Shown: positions 1 to 9,970 of the stretch, one piece after another
How the letters are laid out: the number at the start of each line of letters is the position of its first letter
How positions within the stretch are numbered: position 1 is the stretch's first letter
Source: Nymphaea colorata
Lineage: Eukaryota > Streptophyta > Magnoliopsida > Nymphaeales > Nymphaeaceae
Length of the DNA stretch: 64,000 nucleotides
Assembly (NCBI RefSeq): GCF_008831285.2
Contig: NC_045143.1
Coordinates: 11,886,714 to 11,950,713, forward strand
Reading direction: 5' to 3'
Notes under the pieces: generated by a model
The model's input: the letters and a program-made list of their open reading frames with translations, nothing else
Database searches by the model: none
What the model was told of the DNA's origin: nothing
Position numbers and translations under genes: made by a program

Positions 1-88
1 GTAGTCCTAGCCCAAGGGGACGACATAGAACTCGGGGAAGAGATCTTCCTACAAGTCTTCTAGTTCGTAATCTGCGTCGTGATTGTAG
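1..88 (+). CDS. SCL33: SCL exon (partial): N-terminal SR/RG extension and RNP2
   Basis: Reading from base 3, it encodes an SPSPRGR-type extension, then RDLPTSLLVRNL and a following DC. The last codon is split as AG|G across the GT donor at 89-90. The beginning of the exon is outside the window. Confidence 0.9.
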
Positions 89-1872
89 GTTTGTATCGTG
101 AACTTTTCTAGGATTATATGTTTTTTGCTGGTTTTCTCAAAGTTGTCACGCATGTTTAATTTAATGCTTCTTACTATCAAATGTAATATCCATAACTAGT
201 TTTTCATTTATATGATGTGCTAGCTTCATGCTTAGTTACAACACGCATGTATGTGATGTTTCTAGGAGGTTTTAAGGCGTTAGGACAAACAAGTTATAAC
301 CGTATTGTACTATGTGTTTGTTTGTGGCAACTGGTTGAAGCTTTCTAAATATTCATAAGCACAGCAATGCTTGTTAGTTGTGCATTCGTTTTTTTTATTT
401 TACTTTGAATTATGTTGTATGACTGTGGATCTGATTGATGTTCCTGAACTTAAAGTAGCAGTGTTTTTGTTTTTGTTTTTGTTTTGTTTATGTTTTTTTC
501 ACATACATAGTAATATTTGGAATGCTGGATTTATGCACTCCCTTGTGGTAATCTTACTTCTTAGCATGTCACATTGCTCAAACAACTTCACATACGCTTT
601 CACCCAATTATTTTCTTTCCTTTCTTATCCTTTTGGTGGGAAGGGGTGGGTAGCTGTTTCTACCTAATTGCTTTGTTGAGAAATGGGTTCAATCCATGCA
701 TGGAACTGAATAAGGACTTGGAAATGTTTATCCTAGCAGATCAATGAAAAAGGCAAACAAAATATGCTTTGAAGCTTCTGCATTCTTATAGGTATTTGCG
801 TATGTTAAACACTAAGGTTTTTGCATAATCTATTAGGCTCACAAAGTGAGAGTTTGAGAACTATTCTAGCTTGTTTATGCTTGAATATGTTGTCATCCTG
901 ACTGTTGGGTAATTTTCAAATAATCTGCATAAGTTACAATGCTTGTAGACTGTTTTTGTCCTTGATTATTGTTCTTTTGTTTATTTCACGTACTTTTTTT
1001 TAATGACACAGGCCAGAGGATTTACGCAGGCCTTTTGGCCAGTTTGGCCCTCTCAAGGACATCTATTTGCCACGTGATTATCATACGGGGTAAGTCTTTC
1101 CTGGACCAAGGCTTTTTAGTTGTAGATTTGACAAGCTGTTGAAAAATCAAAACCATCATTGTTTATTTCTTACCAAAATATTGTTCTACAAACGGAAACA
1201 AAAGCGCAAGTGAAAAATCATGAGATTTTGAAAATATCACCTATTCAAACATAGGTATGATTTTGTTATTGACAATATTTTTTTAATACATTTTAAATAT
1301 ACTCTAAACATTCCTGTATCTCTTTTAACATTTTAATAACTGTTTTAAATGTTTATCAATGTTTTTGTAAGAAAAAGAATGTACCTCATATTTCGTGATT
1401 CTTTCTGACATTTTTACAGTTTTTAATTTTTGAGATTCTCAAGATGAGAAACAGGTAGATCCCACCAGGCCGTATAGGTCTGGGACAAAAGCCAGACAAC
1501 TTAATTTTTTGCCAAATAATATCTAATTTAGTTCAAAAAATGCTTTAATTCTAGTTATTTTATGAATAATATGAATTTTCTACTATCAGATTTTTAATAT
1601 TATGTGAGCCATTAATTTTTTATGATTAAAAGAATGCATTTGGACCCGAAAAACAATTGACTTAATTTATGTTTCTTATTAAATCACTCTGAAGATTATA
1701 TCTGTAATGTTAGATCCAGAGAAAAGTACTGTGATAATCTATTCTTAGGGGCTCTGGTTTTTGTGCCTGACCTAACTGGTCTGTGAATGACCTCTTCCTC
1801 TCAAGATTTATTTTAGAAAATAATTTTTTCCTATTAATGTCTGAAAAATCATCACCTATATGTGTGTGTGTG

Positions 1873-1958
<86 letters not shown>

Positions 1959-3108
1959 TTTGATAACTCTTACATTTCCAAATATTTTCTTCTGTTCTTC
2001 TTTTAGTTTGTATAGGTTGCAATTTTGATTGAAAATTGTTTGAGGTTTCACAGTGAAAGTTTCGAAGACTTCAAGTCCCAAGTGTTTCTGTTAATGATCT
2101 TTATGTTGTGAAGATAATGGCTGGTGAAGTGTGAAGTTAGAGTTGGAAGTCAATACTATGAAGACAATCTGTTTTTGAACTCTGAATTGTGGGACGCCAG
2201 CAAGCAAGTGCTTTCTTTACTTGAATTTCTTAAAGTGGTGGAGAATTTATCTGTTTTCTGCTTTATACTTTCTCAGTACATAAATTATTGTTCTTCAATC
2301 ATCAATTTGTTGATGCGACTAACACTTCAGAAGTTTTGCAGCGAACCACGTGGGTTTGGTTTTGTGCAGTATGTTGAACCTGCTGATGCTGCAGAAGCCA
2401 AATATCAGATGGATGGGCAAATTTTTCATGGTCGGGAACTAACTGTTGTATTTGCAGAGGAAAATAGAAAGAAGCCTGCTGAGATGAGGGCGCGTGAACG
2501 TACAAGGTATTGTATTATTCCTACTACGATCAGGTTCTCAAGCATCCAATCTGCAGGTCTAATTCTTCATGTTAATTTGCCATACTAAAAGTCTACTAGT
2601 TTGAACTAAACAGATTGGCTGTTGGTGAATCTGGAGGACTCTATTCTTATTGAGTTTTAATGCTCCTAGCACGTCTGATTCATTTTGTTGATTAAGCTTC
2701 CATCTTTAGTAGTCCTCATGTGTCCAAATGATTGTATTATCAGCAGGGGGGGTCGAGCACGGGATGACAGGCCATATTCCAGGCATTCGCGATCTCCTCG
2801 ATATTCACGCTCTCCTTACTATTCACGTTCCCGATCTCGTAGCCCCAGTTATCACTCTCCTTCTCCCAGGCCAAAGGAATACACAAGGTACAGCTTCCAC
2901 TTTTGGGTCGAGCATCAAACGTGCTGAATTTAGTTTTGTTTATGCCTATGTTTCTTGATCTTGCTGCAGATCAATTTCACCAGACCACAAGAGGTCTCAC
3001 CGTGATGACTCGTATCATCAATCTCCATACAATTCAAGAAGCAGAAGCCCTGTTGACTTTACTCAAAGGAGATCTGTGAGAGAAAGATCTGCATCAGTGA
3101 GTGGTTAG
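1..3108 (+). CDS. SCL33: SR splicing factor, SC35-like (SCL30/SCL30A/SCL33 type), 5' truncated
   Basis: Nuclear SR protein acting in pre-mRNA splicing and splice-site choice. Coding exons are 1-88, 1012-1089, 2342-2506, 2747-2887 and 2970-3108. The junctions are GT-AG and the reading frame is kept throughout. The visible protein starts in an N-terminal Ser/Arg/Gly-rich extension typical of the plant SCL subfamily. It continues through one RRM with RNP2 (LLVRNL) in exon 1 and RNP1 (GFGFVQY) in exon 3, then an RS domain with repeated SRSP/SPRYSRSP units. The RRM end (AEENRKKPAEMRARERTR) is characteristic of this subfamily. The start codon lies upstream of the window. The 1252-bp intron 1090-2341 holds a MITE and a TG/TA/GA microsatellite. 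The stop at 3106 follows TCA-GTGAGT, itself a good donor, so an extra 3' exon or alternative splicing is possible. Family is certain; the exact paralogue is inferred. Confidence 0.93.
1012..1089 (+). CDS. SCL33: SCL exon: RRM helix 1 and beta 2
   Basis: It follows the acceptor ACACAG. It encodes PEDLRRPFGQFGPLKDIYLP and then RDYHTG, a near-invariant segment of plant SCL30A/33 RRMs. The donor GTAAGT begins at 1090. Confidence 0.92.
1453..1791. mobile_element. Microsatellite-associated MITE, copy 1
   Basis: It has imperfect terminal inverted repeats. The left end carries GGTAGATCCCA followed by GGGACAAAAGCCAGAC; the right end carries GGCTCTGGTTTTTGTGCCTG. The interior (CTACTATCAGATTTTT, GAGCCATTAATTTTT, AAATCACTCT-AAGATTATA) is shared with the copy at 33099-33476. 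It lies in the long intron of the SR gene. No transposase is present. Confidence 0.72.
1858..1953. repeat. Compound microsatellite (TG)n(TA)n(GA)n
   Basis: TG repeats run into about 37 bp of TA and then about 37 bp of GA, inside the SR gene intron and about 65 bp from the right end of MITE copy 1. Length is probably polymorphic. Confidence 0.95.
2342..2506 (+). CDS. SCL33: SCL exon: RNP1 and RRM C-terminus
   Basis: It encodes EPRGFGFVQY, then an acidic/alanine-rich helix (ADAAEAKYQMDG), and ends in AEENRKKPAEMRARERT. The first base completes the glycine codon of the preceding exon. The donor GTATTG starts at 2507. Confidence 0.93.
2747..2887 (+). CDS. SCL33: SCL exon: RS domain, first part
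   Basis: It encodes GRARDDRPYSRHSRSP followed by YSRSP and SRSRSRSP repeats and then SPSPRPKEYT. These are the SR dipeptides expected as SRPK/CLK phosphorylation targets. The donor is GTACAG at 2888. Confidence 0.92.
2970..3108 (+). CDS. SCL33: SCL exon: RS domain end and stop
   Basis: It encodes SISPDHKRSHRDD, SRSRSPVDFTQRRSVRERSA and a TAG stop at 3106-3108. The stop lies six bases beyond a GTGAGT motif, so the terminal Ser-Gly could be intron read-through in another isoform. Confidence 0.87.
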
Positions 3109-5718
3109 TTGATGCCTGGGGCTAAACTATATAGATTGCATTTCTGTTGGTGGATAAATGTAGTGGGATTATATTTCGGTGGAGCATAATTGTCTTTCTA
3201 TGTTATCTCCAGTCCTTATGGAATCACAGTATTTGTACTTTTATTGGCTTGGATACGGAAAAATCCACAGTATATCGGCTATCTTTCTTTTCTTGAAATG
3301 CAAAAACAAAGTAGTTTCTTTTGTTTTGGCTGTTGGCCAGCGTGAGTGATCTTAATTTCAGGCCTCGAAATTTTGCTTATAAATTATCATATGATTAAAT
3401 ATGATTTCTTTAAACTTTATGTTGTTTGTATAAGACGGGAAAGGGAGAGGGCTAGCGGCCTGGTGCAGGGAAAGGGTTGGGACGGTGTTTGCCCAAGATT
3501 CGTTCAAGGTCTTGGGTATTTTTCAGACTCATTTTCTTTTCTTTGTTCTTGTTGGAGGCTTCTTGGTCCTTTCATATGTTCAGTCCCCACATATAACCCG
3601 CATCCATTTTATAGGATGAGGGGTGGAGAGGTTCCTTTTTTAGAAAAGAAAGAAGAATTAAAAAACACACGAAAGGGTTCCAGATTCGACAATGATCCTG
3701 AAAAATCCTTTTAATTTTCTCTATTGTTTGTAACGAGGTTTTAAACTCAAAAGACCCGTAAATTATTTTAGTCTTCTGCTAGTTCAATCAAAATGTTTCG
3801 TTTCGTGTTTGTTAAAAGTGACAAGAAAATATACTTGTAAGTTGTAAGTTCATCCAAGTTGCTCTTGATTAACTTTCTACCCTTATAACAAAAATCGCTA
3901 AACTTTAGTTATTAATTAAGGGTGATGGATAATTTGAATATAGTTAAGCATGTACTAATATTATTTGTAAAATTAAAGAAACTTAACGTAAACAAATTGG
4001 CATGCAATTTATGTCTGGATGTTTTAGTCATTTATTACATATTAAGTTCAAAAGATGACCTTGCCATTAATGGTGTAAAATTTAGCTCCGGTTTGGCAAT
4101 GTAAAAAAGTTGGGTTCTTTGCTTATTTATCAACTCTTTTTAAAAGCGTCCTTATTTACCTGAGATGGTGGCTAAGGCAAAGATCGCCTTCGGCTGGCTG
4201 GGCTTCTCTCTCTCTCTCTCTCCAATTTTATTGAATGTCGCAAAGAGAAAATTTTGAAGAAATGAGGTTCACAACTTGCATCTTATTTCGCTCTTTTTCG
4301 ATAGGATGAGGAATCTACACATTCTGTTAGTGCAGCAAGTTTCAACAGACCTTTCGACTGGATGAGAAATCTACTCTTCTTGTCCTTTGCGAGAGACTTA
4401 TTACTTGGTCCTAAATCTAAAAGGTTGAGGCTTCTTTGGAAGATCTGACTATTTGTAATGTGGTGATCGATTTGGTTTGTCATGAGTTATAGTCTATAAT
4501 GCAGTCTACAATCATTCAGCACTGCATCCATGGCTCAGACTTTTCAGTTTATCTCGTCATAGGAGCTAGCCACCATCGGAACTTATTGAATTTGTACCTT
4601 ACTATTGTCCCTACTCAATTTCTGTTTTAAACTTTGTTGCTCCTCTTCCAACACTTGTTGGGTGGTGGTAACTTTGTACGTTGGCTTTGTTTAATTAAGT
4701 TTGTTTTCATATCTCTCGCTTTCTCTCTCTCTCTATCTCCGTCTCTCCCTCTCCCCACTTGGGGTTCTTTGTGCCGCAACAATGGGAAGACTGTTTTGGT
4801 TTTCACAACTGATTTAAATGAGAACTGGCAAATCACCTTCAAAAATGACTTTACAAATGTTTTGGTATAATTACTGATTTAAATGAGAGCTAACAGATCA
4901 CCTTTAGAAGTGAATTTACAGTCTCCGTCAGTCGCTGTTGTACAACTATCTTCAAAGTAGATGGCAGCCATCAAAACTAATGTTTATACTATATCTGATT
5001 ATCTGAAAAATAGATGGTGATAACAGATCTCGTTATCAAGGTAATTTGTCAGCAGTGGGAAGTTCTGCCCTTTTACCTCCCCTTTTCTCTGCATCCTTTG
5101 AAGGAAAAGGGTTTAACTCCTCGATCATTTATGCGTGTGTGTGTGTGTGCGTGTGTATCGTATAGCTGGTTGGGCCCGAGAAGTGTTAATTAAGTGCATT
5201 ACAGGTTCGGTTCCTGCAGGTCTTACTCACTGGAGGCGTTAATAGTTGGATTGAAGGATTGCATAAATGCTCTCTCTGGCTCTCTCTTCTGTCACTGCCT
5301 TGAAAACAAGTACGTTAAAATGGATGAAGATAGTGCTCCGCTTATTCTACAAGTATGAACTGAAAAAAATGTCAGCTTTAAGACAGATGACATCCTAGCG
5401 TCCATCTCTGCAGAAACCCACTCAATGAGAAAAAAACATTATATTTTACAACAAATTCTATGATAACACTTGATTCACATTCGATAAGCCTCTGCTCCTA
5501 TCAATGACTTGCAAACCAAGGTATCCCCAAGATACAAAATCTGTATGGAAGGTTCCAAAAGAACAGAAAAGGTTTACTGAAGTACATTAGATTAATATAG
5601 ACGAGCCTTCTGATCCGGTCCCCTTAGGCGAAGAAGCCCCATGGTGTCATAGTTCCATATGAACGAACCTTTTCCACTTAATAGTGATTGAAGTGTATCA
5701 GCTTATGCATTGGATACC
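3109..5718. other. Spacer between convergent genes
   Basis: It should contain the 3' UTR of the SR gene (just after 3108) and of the transporter (just below 5719). I see no further coding region. The open frames at 3346-3714 and 4627-4870 have no recognisable domain and run into CT tracts. Short CT runs occur at about 4207 and 4720, and a TG run at about 5132. Confidence 0.6.
5150..5230 (+). repeat. Candidate tRNA-derived SINE head
   Basis: An A-box-like TAGCTGGTTGGGC at about 5164 is followed about 30 bp later by a strong B-box GGTTCGGTTCC near 5205. This is the spacing of an internal Pol III promoter. The flanks do not fold as an obvious tRNA acceptor stem, so a SINE is more likely than a tRNA gene. 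Confidence 0.45.
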
Positions 5719-5963
5719 TTACTCAAGCAAAGGCTCAGTCAGATGTTTTGAAACTACAGTGTTAAGGTTCATAGTGAATGTAACGGCAATCCCAAGGAGG
5801 GAACATATCCCAGGGACAAGCCCAAATCCCCATCTAGTGAGTGAAGCAGAAATTCCCGTTCCATGAAGACTGTAGACAGATAGGGAATTTCCAACTGCAT
5901 GGATACCGTTGAGTGATGAAGAGCGTCCAGATGCATGAACACCATTCGAACCAGAGGGCAATC
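5719..5963 (-). CDS. Transporter exon 12: last membrane segment and C-terminus
   Basis: It encodes a Ser/Gly-rich loop (GLPSGSNGVHASGR...), the last hydrophobic helix (FGLVPGICSLLGIAVTFTM) and a LTEPLLE tail before TAA at 5719-5721. The tail resembles an acidic di-leucine sorting signal, which is an inference. Confidence 0.92.
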
Positions 5964-8900
5964 CTGAATTGCAAATATTAAAAAATCTTCATGAATTAAA
6001 CCGTGGTTGCATTCCTAGTCAACTGTTGAAGTTTTAATCGGCCGCTGCTTGTAAACAAAAATGTAACTTGCAGGTACATGATAGCAGAAAGGAAAAAAAC
6101 TGCATAAGCCTCAGATACAAACCTTGATTGAATTCGAGTAAATACAAAACAACACCACACACAATTTTGTCCAGAAAACCAAGTGAAGCGTACACGAACC
6201 CACAACCGTTCAGATCTTCTCCAACTAGAACACTCTCCATGCTAATAGCTGTCACCTAGTAACAACAAACATAATAAGAAAGATTATAAATCTTTGTAAC
6301 ATAGTTTCAAACAATGAATATATGATCTAACCATCAGATGTTGTTCAGAACATTAAAAGCAGAAATGGTTTCATTTATATAGGTTAACCAGACCTGCCCA
6401 AAAACACTACTACTTAAGTGAACTTGAATCTGACTTGATTCAGATAGTGAAATTCTGCGTCTGGTCAGACCAACTTTTATGGAACTAAATGAACTGAAAT
6501 TGGAAAAATCGACAGACCTTTTTCTTTTCAAGATGTGTGGGAGGATTACGACCCAGCACCCAATAAAGATTTGAAGCGCCTCCCCTTCCACTTGTCCCTA
6601 GGGTCTATGGCTATATCAGTTCTTAAGGAGATGGTGTACCTTCATCTTATTAGCATGCTTCACTCAATATAGCAAAGGAGCATAGCGTCCACAGAAATCA
6701 AATGGGTGGTGTGTCATTTTTGTGCCACTAGCCCAACCAGCTATGTTATGCCTCTTAGGGCTATTGTCTTTTTCCTTTTGCCTCGAAAAAGCCAAAAAAA
6801 AAAAAGATCTCTTGGATTACTAGGGAGGACCACTTTAGTACAAGAGGATTCCTTCTCCAGACTAAGTTCGTGCTAAATTTTTATAGTTCTCTGCATTCAA
6901 CAAGGAAGCAGCATAAATATTAAATCAGCTACAAGAGTCAAGGAGTTACATGTCCACTTAAATGATTGGCAATAGTATCATGTCAAGCATAGAAAACAGA
7001 GAAACAAATAAATGCTACGTAGTCTGCTTACTGTCATTAAAGCATTTGCTATTCCAATGACAACTGCCAAAAGATACATAACGTTGTGCATCCACTTTGG
7101 TAAGAAGAAAAATGCAATGCCAGAGAGTGTCCATAAAAGTGCACCAAGGGTAAAAAACCACTTCAGACGATGTCCATTCCAATGGAACTCCTACATAATG
7201 AACAGAAAGGAGTAATGCATCTGTAGGTGGAGAGTAATCAAGAATAGAAAAGGACGAGAAGCGGATGAGAAAAGTACCTGCAAAGCCACTGACACAATGA
7301 AACTTGAAATATAGATGATTGCAGGGACCTGACGTGATTTGCATTAACAAGTATAACTTTGAGACTTTATGAAATGCTTTGCCAACTTAAAAAGTTGAAG
7401 GCAAATTATACCACTGAGGGTCAGAGATATGTCTACATACCAAAGCTTTGGAAGATTGACCCATGTGCAGTTCATTTATAACATAGAATGCAAGAAGAGC
7501 CTGCCAAAAAAAGATGAACTATAAGTTCATGTAGCAAATATTTTGTATAAAAATTGTAACCTAATTTTCACTACTAACATTTTCAATTGTTAGTGTAATA
7601 TTGCAAAATTGCTTCAAGTGGCAATCTCCGTGACAAATGTTTAAAACTACAAATTCATTGACTGCTACAGGTGTAACACCCCAAAAAAATTTAGTCCCGT
7701 GTTGAAGATTGTGAGGTATCTTCAAGGGTTTATAAAGGGGGTTATTACATAAATGGTTGTCTTGGTTCCTAGCCTTTTTCAGGAGCCGGTCTGGTTGTTA
7801 CAGTGGTATCAGAGCCAGTTCAACACTCGGACTTCGGGTCCCACATGCACGGATGCGTGTGCATTAAAAAGTGTGTAAAGATTGTAAGGGATCTTCAAGG
7901 GTTTATAAATGGGGTTATTACATAGATGGTTGTCTTGATTCCTAGCCTTTTTGGGATTGAAGCCTAAACTGATAGGGGGCGGGTTGGGATTCACCGAACC
8001 AGGGGCCCGAGTCCAGGAGTGGGTCTGGTTGTTACAATAGGTGAAGGTAAAGCTCAATAGCACACACTGATAATAGAACCACAAAATCAAGTTTATTATT
8101 AGCTTAAATTAAATGAATAGAGTGCTGGCTTTAATATCAGATCAAGGTAATAATGGGGAAAGTTAAAGCCATTTGCATCCTAAAAGTTTTGCAAACCAAC
8201 ATGGTGTTATGGATCCAAGCATGAATTGTAGGTAATTACCTGTGACACATTGGTCACTAAACGCATGAGTACATAAACAAGTGCAACCTGATGGTATAGA
8301 ACCTTGCTTAACCAATACTTCCATCCAATCCTGCCAATCTTCTTGATTTTACTTTCACGCTTCAGCCTATTGGCAAAACAAATTAGAAAGAATGAAACAT
8401 ACAGGAATTGTCCTCTTTAAATATCAACTTGATAAGAAGAATAATTTTTTGCACATCAATAATCTGGAAATAAGATTCTCCCCCAAAACAGATGAAAAAG
8501 AAATTCATTAACTAAACCAAGAAGCAAAGAGGTACACTGTCTTTGGCATAGTAAACAATCCCCAGAAACAAGTCAATTTTGTTACACACACACACACACA
8601 CACACACAGTCACACACACAAATTGGTAGTATCCCAGACCACTTAGGTTGGGAAAAAACCAGACCCTTAAATTCCTGTTAAAAAGATATTTTAAACATAT
8701 GATCATTGTCATATGTTTATAAATACTAATCTAACAGAAAACATGCCTAAGTGCATGTTTTTGTGAAAAGTGTTGGTTCTTCTACTATTATAATTTTGAT
8801 ATTATAAGAGCTATTAAATTTTTGATTACTATGAAAACATTACTAAAATCAAGAAATGATGAACTTAGTCCATGTTTCATAGAAACATTCTTTAAGATCA

Positions 8901-9058
8901 TATTTATACAATTAGATTGTACAAAAAACAAAATAGCAGTCAATTTTGAGGGTTCTGGTTGTTGTCCCTGACCTGGTGGTCTATGACAACCAATTAATGA
9001 ATGAATTAATTAATTATCTATCTATCTACCTATCTCTCTCTCTCTCTCTCTATATATA

Positions 9059-9101
<43 letters not shown>

Positions 9102-9918
9102 ACCAGATCATTGGGTCAGGTTCAAAACCATATCGTGTAAATGTGATGTTTAAAGTGTTTTTTCCTTTTGGGAATCTAACCTTACCAATAAGACCTTAAG
9201 AATAGGTTGCTGCAAAACATATGTTAAGTTGATCATTTTTTGGACTTTAATAGTGTTTTTATAATAAGCAAAAATGAATGTCTCCCATCATATCAACATT
9301 TGATAATAGAAAAAGCAAACATTTTTTATAAAAACAACTTGAATCAAAGCATGTTTCATATCAAAATAGTTTTTAGACATATATTAGGACGTAATTTATA
9401 TTTTATTTAAAATAATTTTTTAGCAAAAATTAAAGGGTCTGGTTTTTGTCCCTCACCTGACAGTCTGGTTTTTACCAATCTCTCTCTCTCTCTCTCTCTC
9501 TATACACACACACACACACACACCAGACTTTGATGGGAATCATCTAGACCATCGATCCCAAAAAGATCAAATTGTGAAGTTTAGGTTGCAAATATAAAAT
9601 GAAAAAAAAAACAAAAAGTTTTTATTTTTATTGTCCGCTGTGTCCGCACCCGCACCCGCGTGTCCGAGTCTCGACACGAACACCTGGGCTATTTTGAAGT
9701 GTTCGTGTGACATAGCTTAAGAGTCTGACATATCCCTCAAAGAAGACAAGGGACTTCATTAAAGAAACACATCTGTTTCCTTCTTTACCTCTCTCTCTTT
9801 CTCCTCCTTTGAAGAGTATTTTGGGCTTTATAAAAATAGTTTGGCTTATATATTTGCTATTTATTTTCCAGCATCCAATCTTTATGAAATTGAACTAAGT
9901 GATTCTCAACAAGATATA

Positions 9919-9970
<52 letters not shown>

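Noticed and set aside
1710-2081. Minus-strand frame of 123 codons
   Set aside because: It consists of repeats of the TG/TA/GA microsatellite, antisense to the SR gene intron.
2124-2588. Open frame of 154 codons read as an independent gene
   Set aside because: Only the part 2342-2506 is coding, as an exon of the SR gene. The rest is intron read-through on both sides.
3346-3714. Frame of 122 codons downstream of the SR gene
   Set aside because: No recognisable motif, and composition is like the surrounding noncoding DNA. It might be an untranslated region.
5150-5230. Functional tRNA gene
   Set aside because: Box A and B are present, but I could not pair an acceptor stem or find a proper anticodon arm, so I prefer a SINE.
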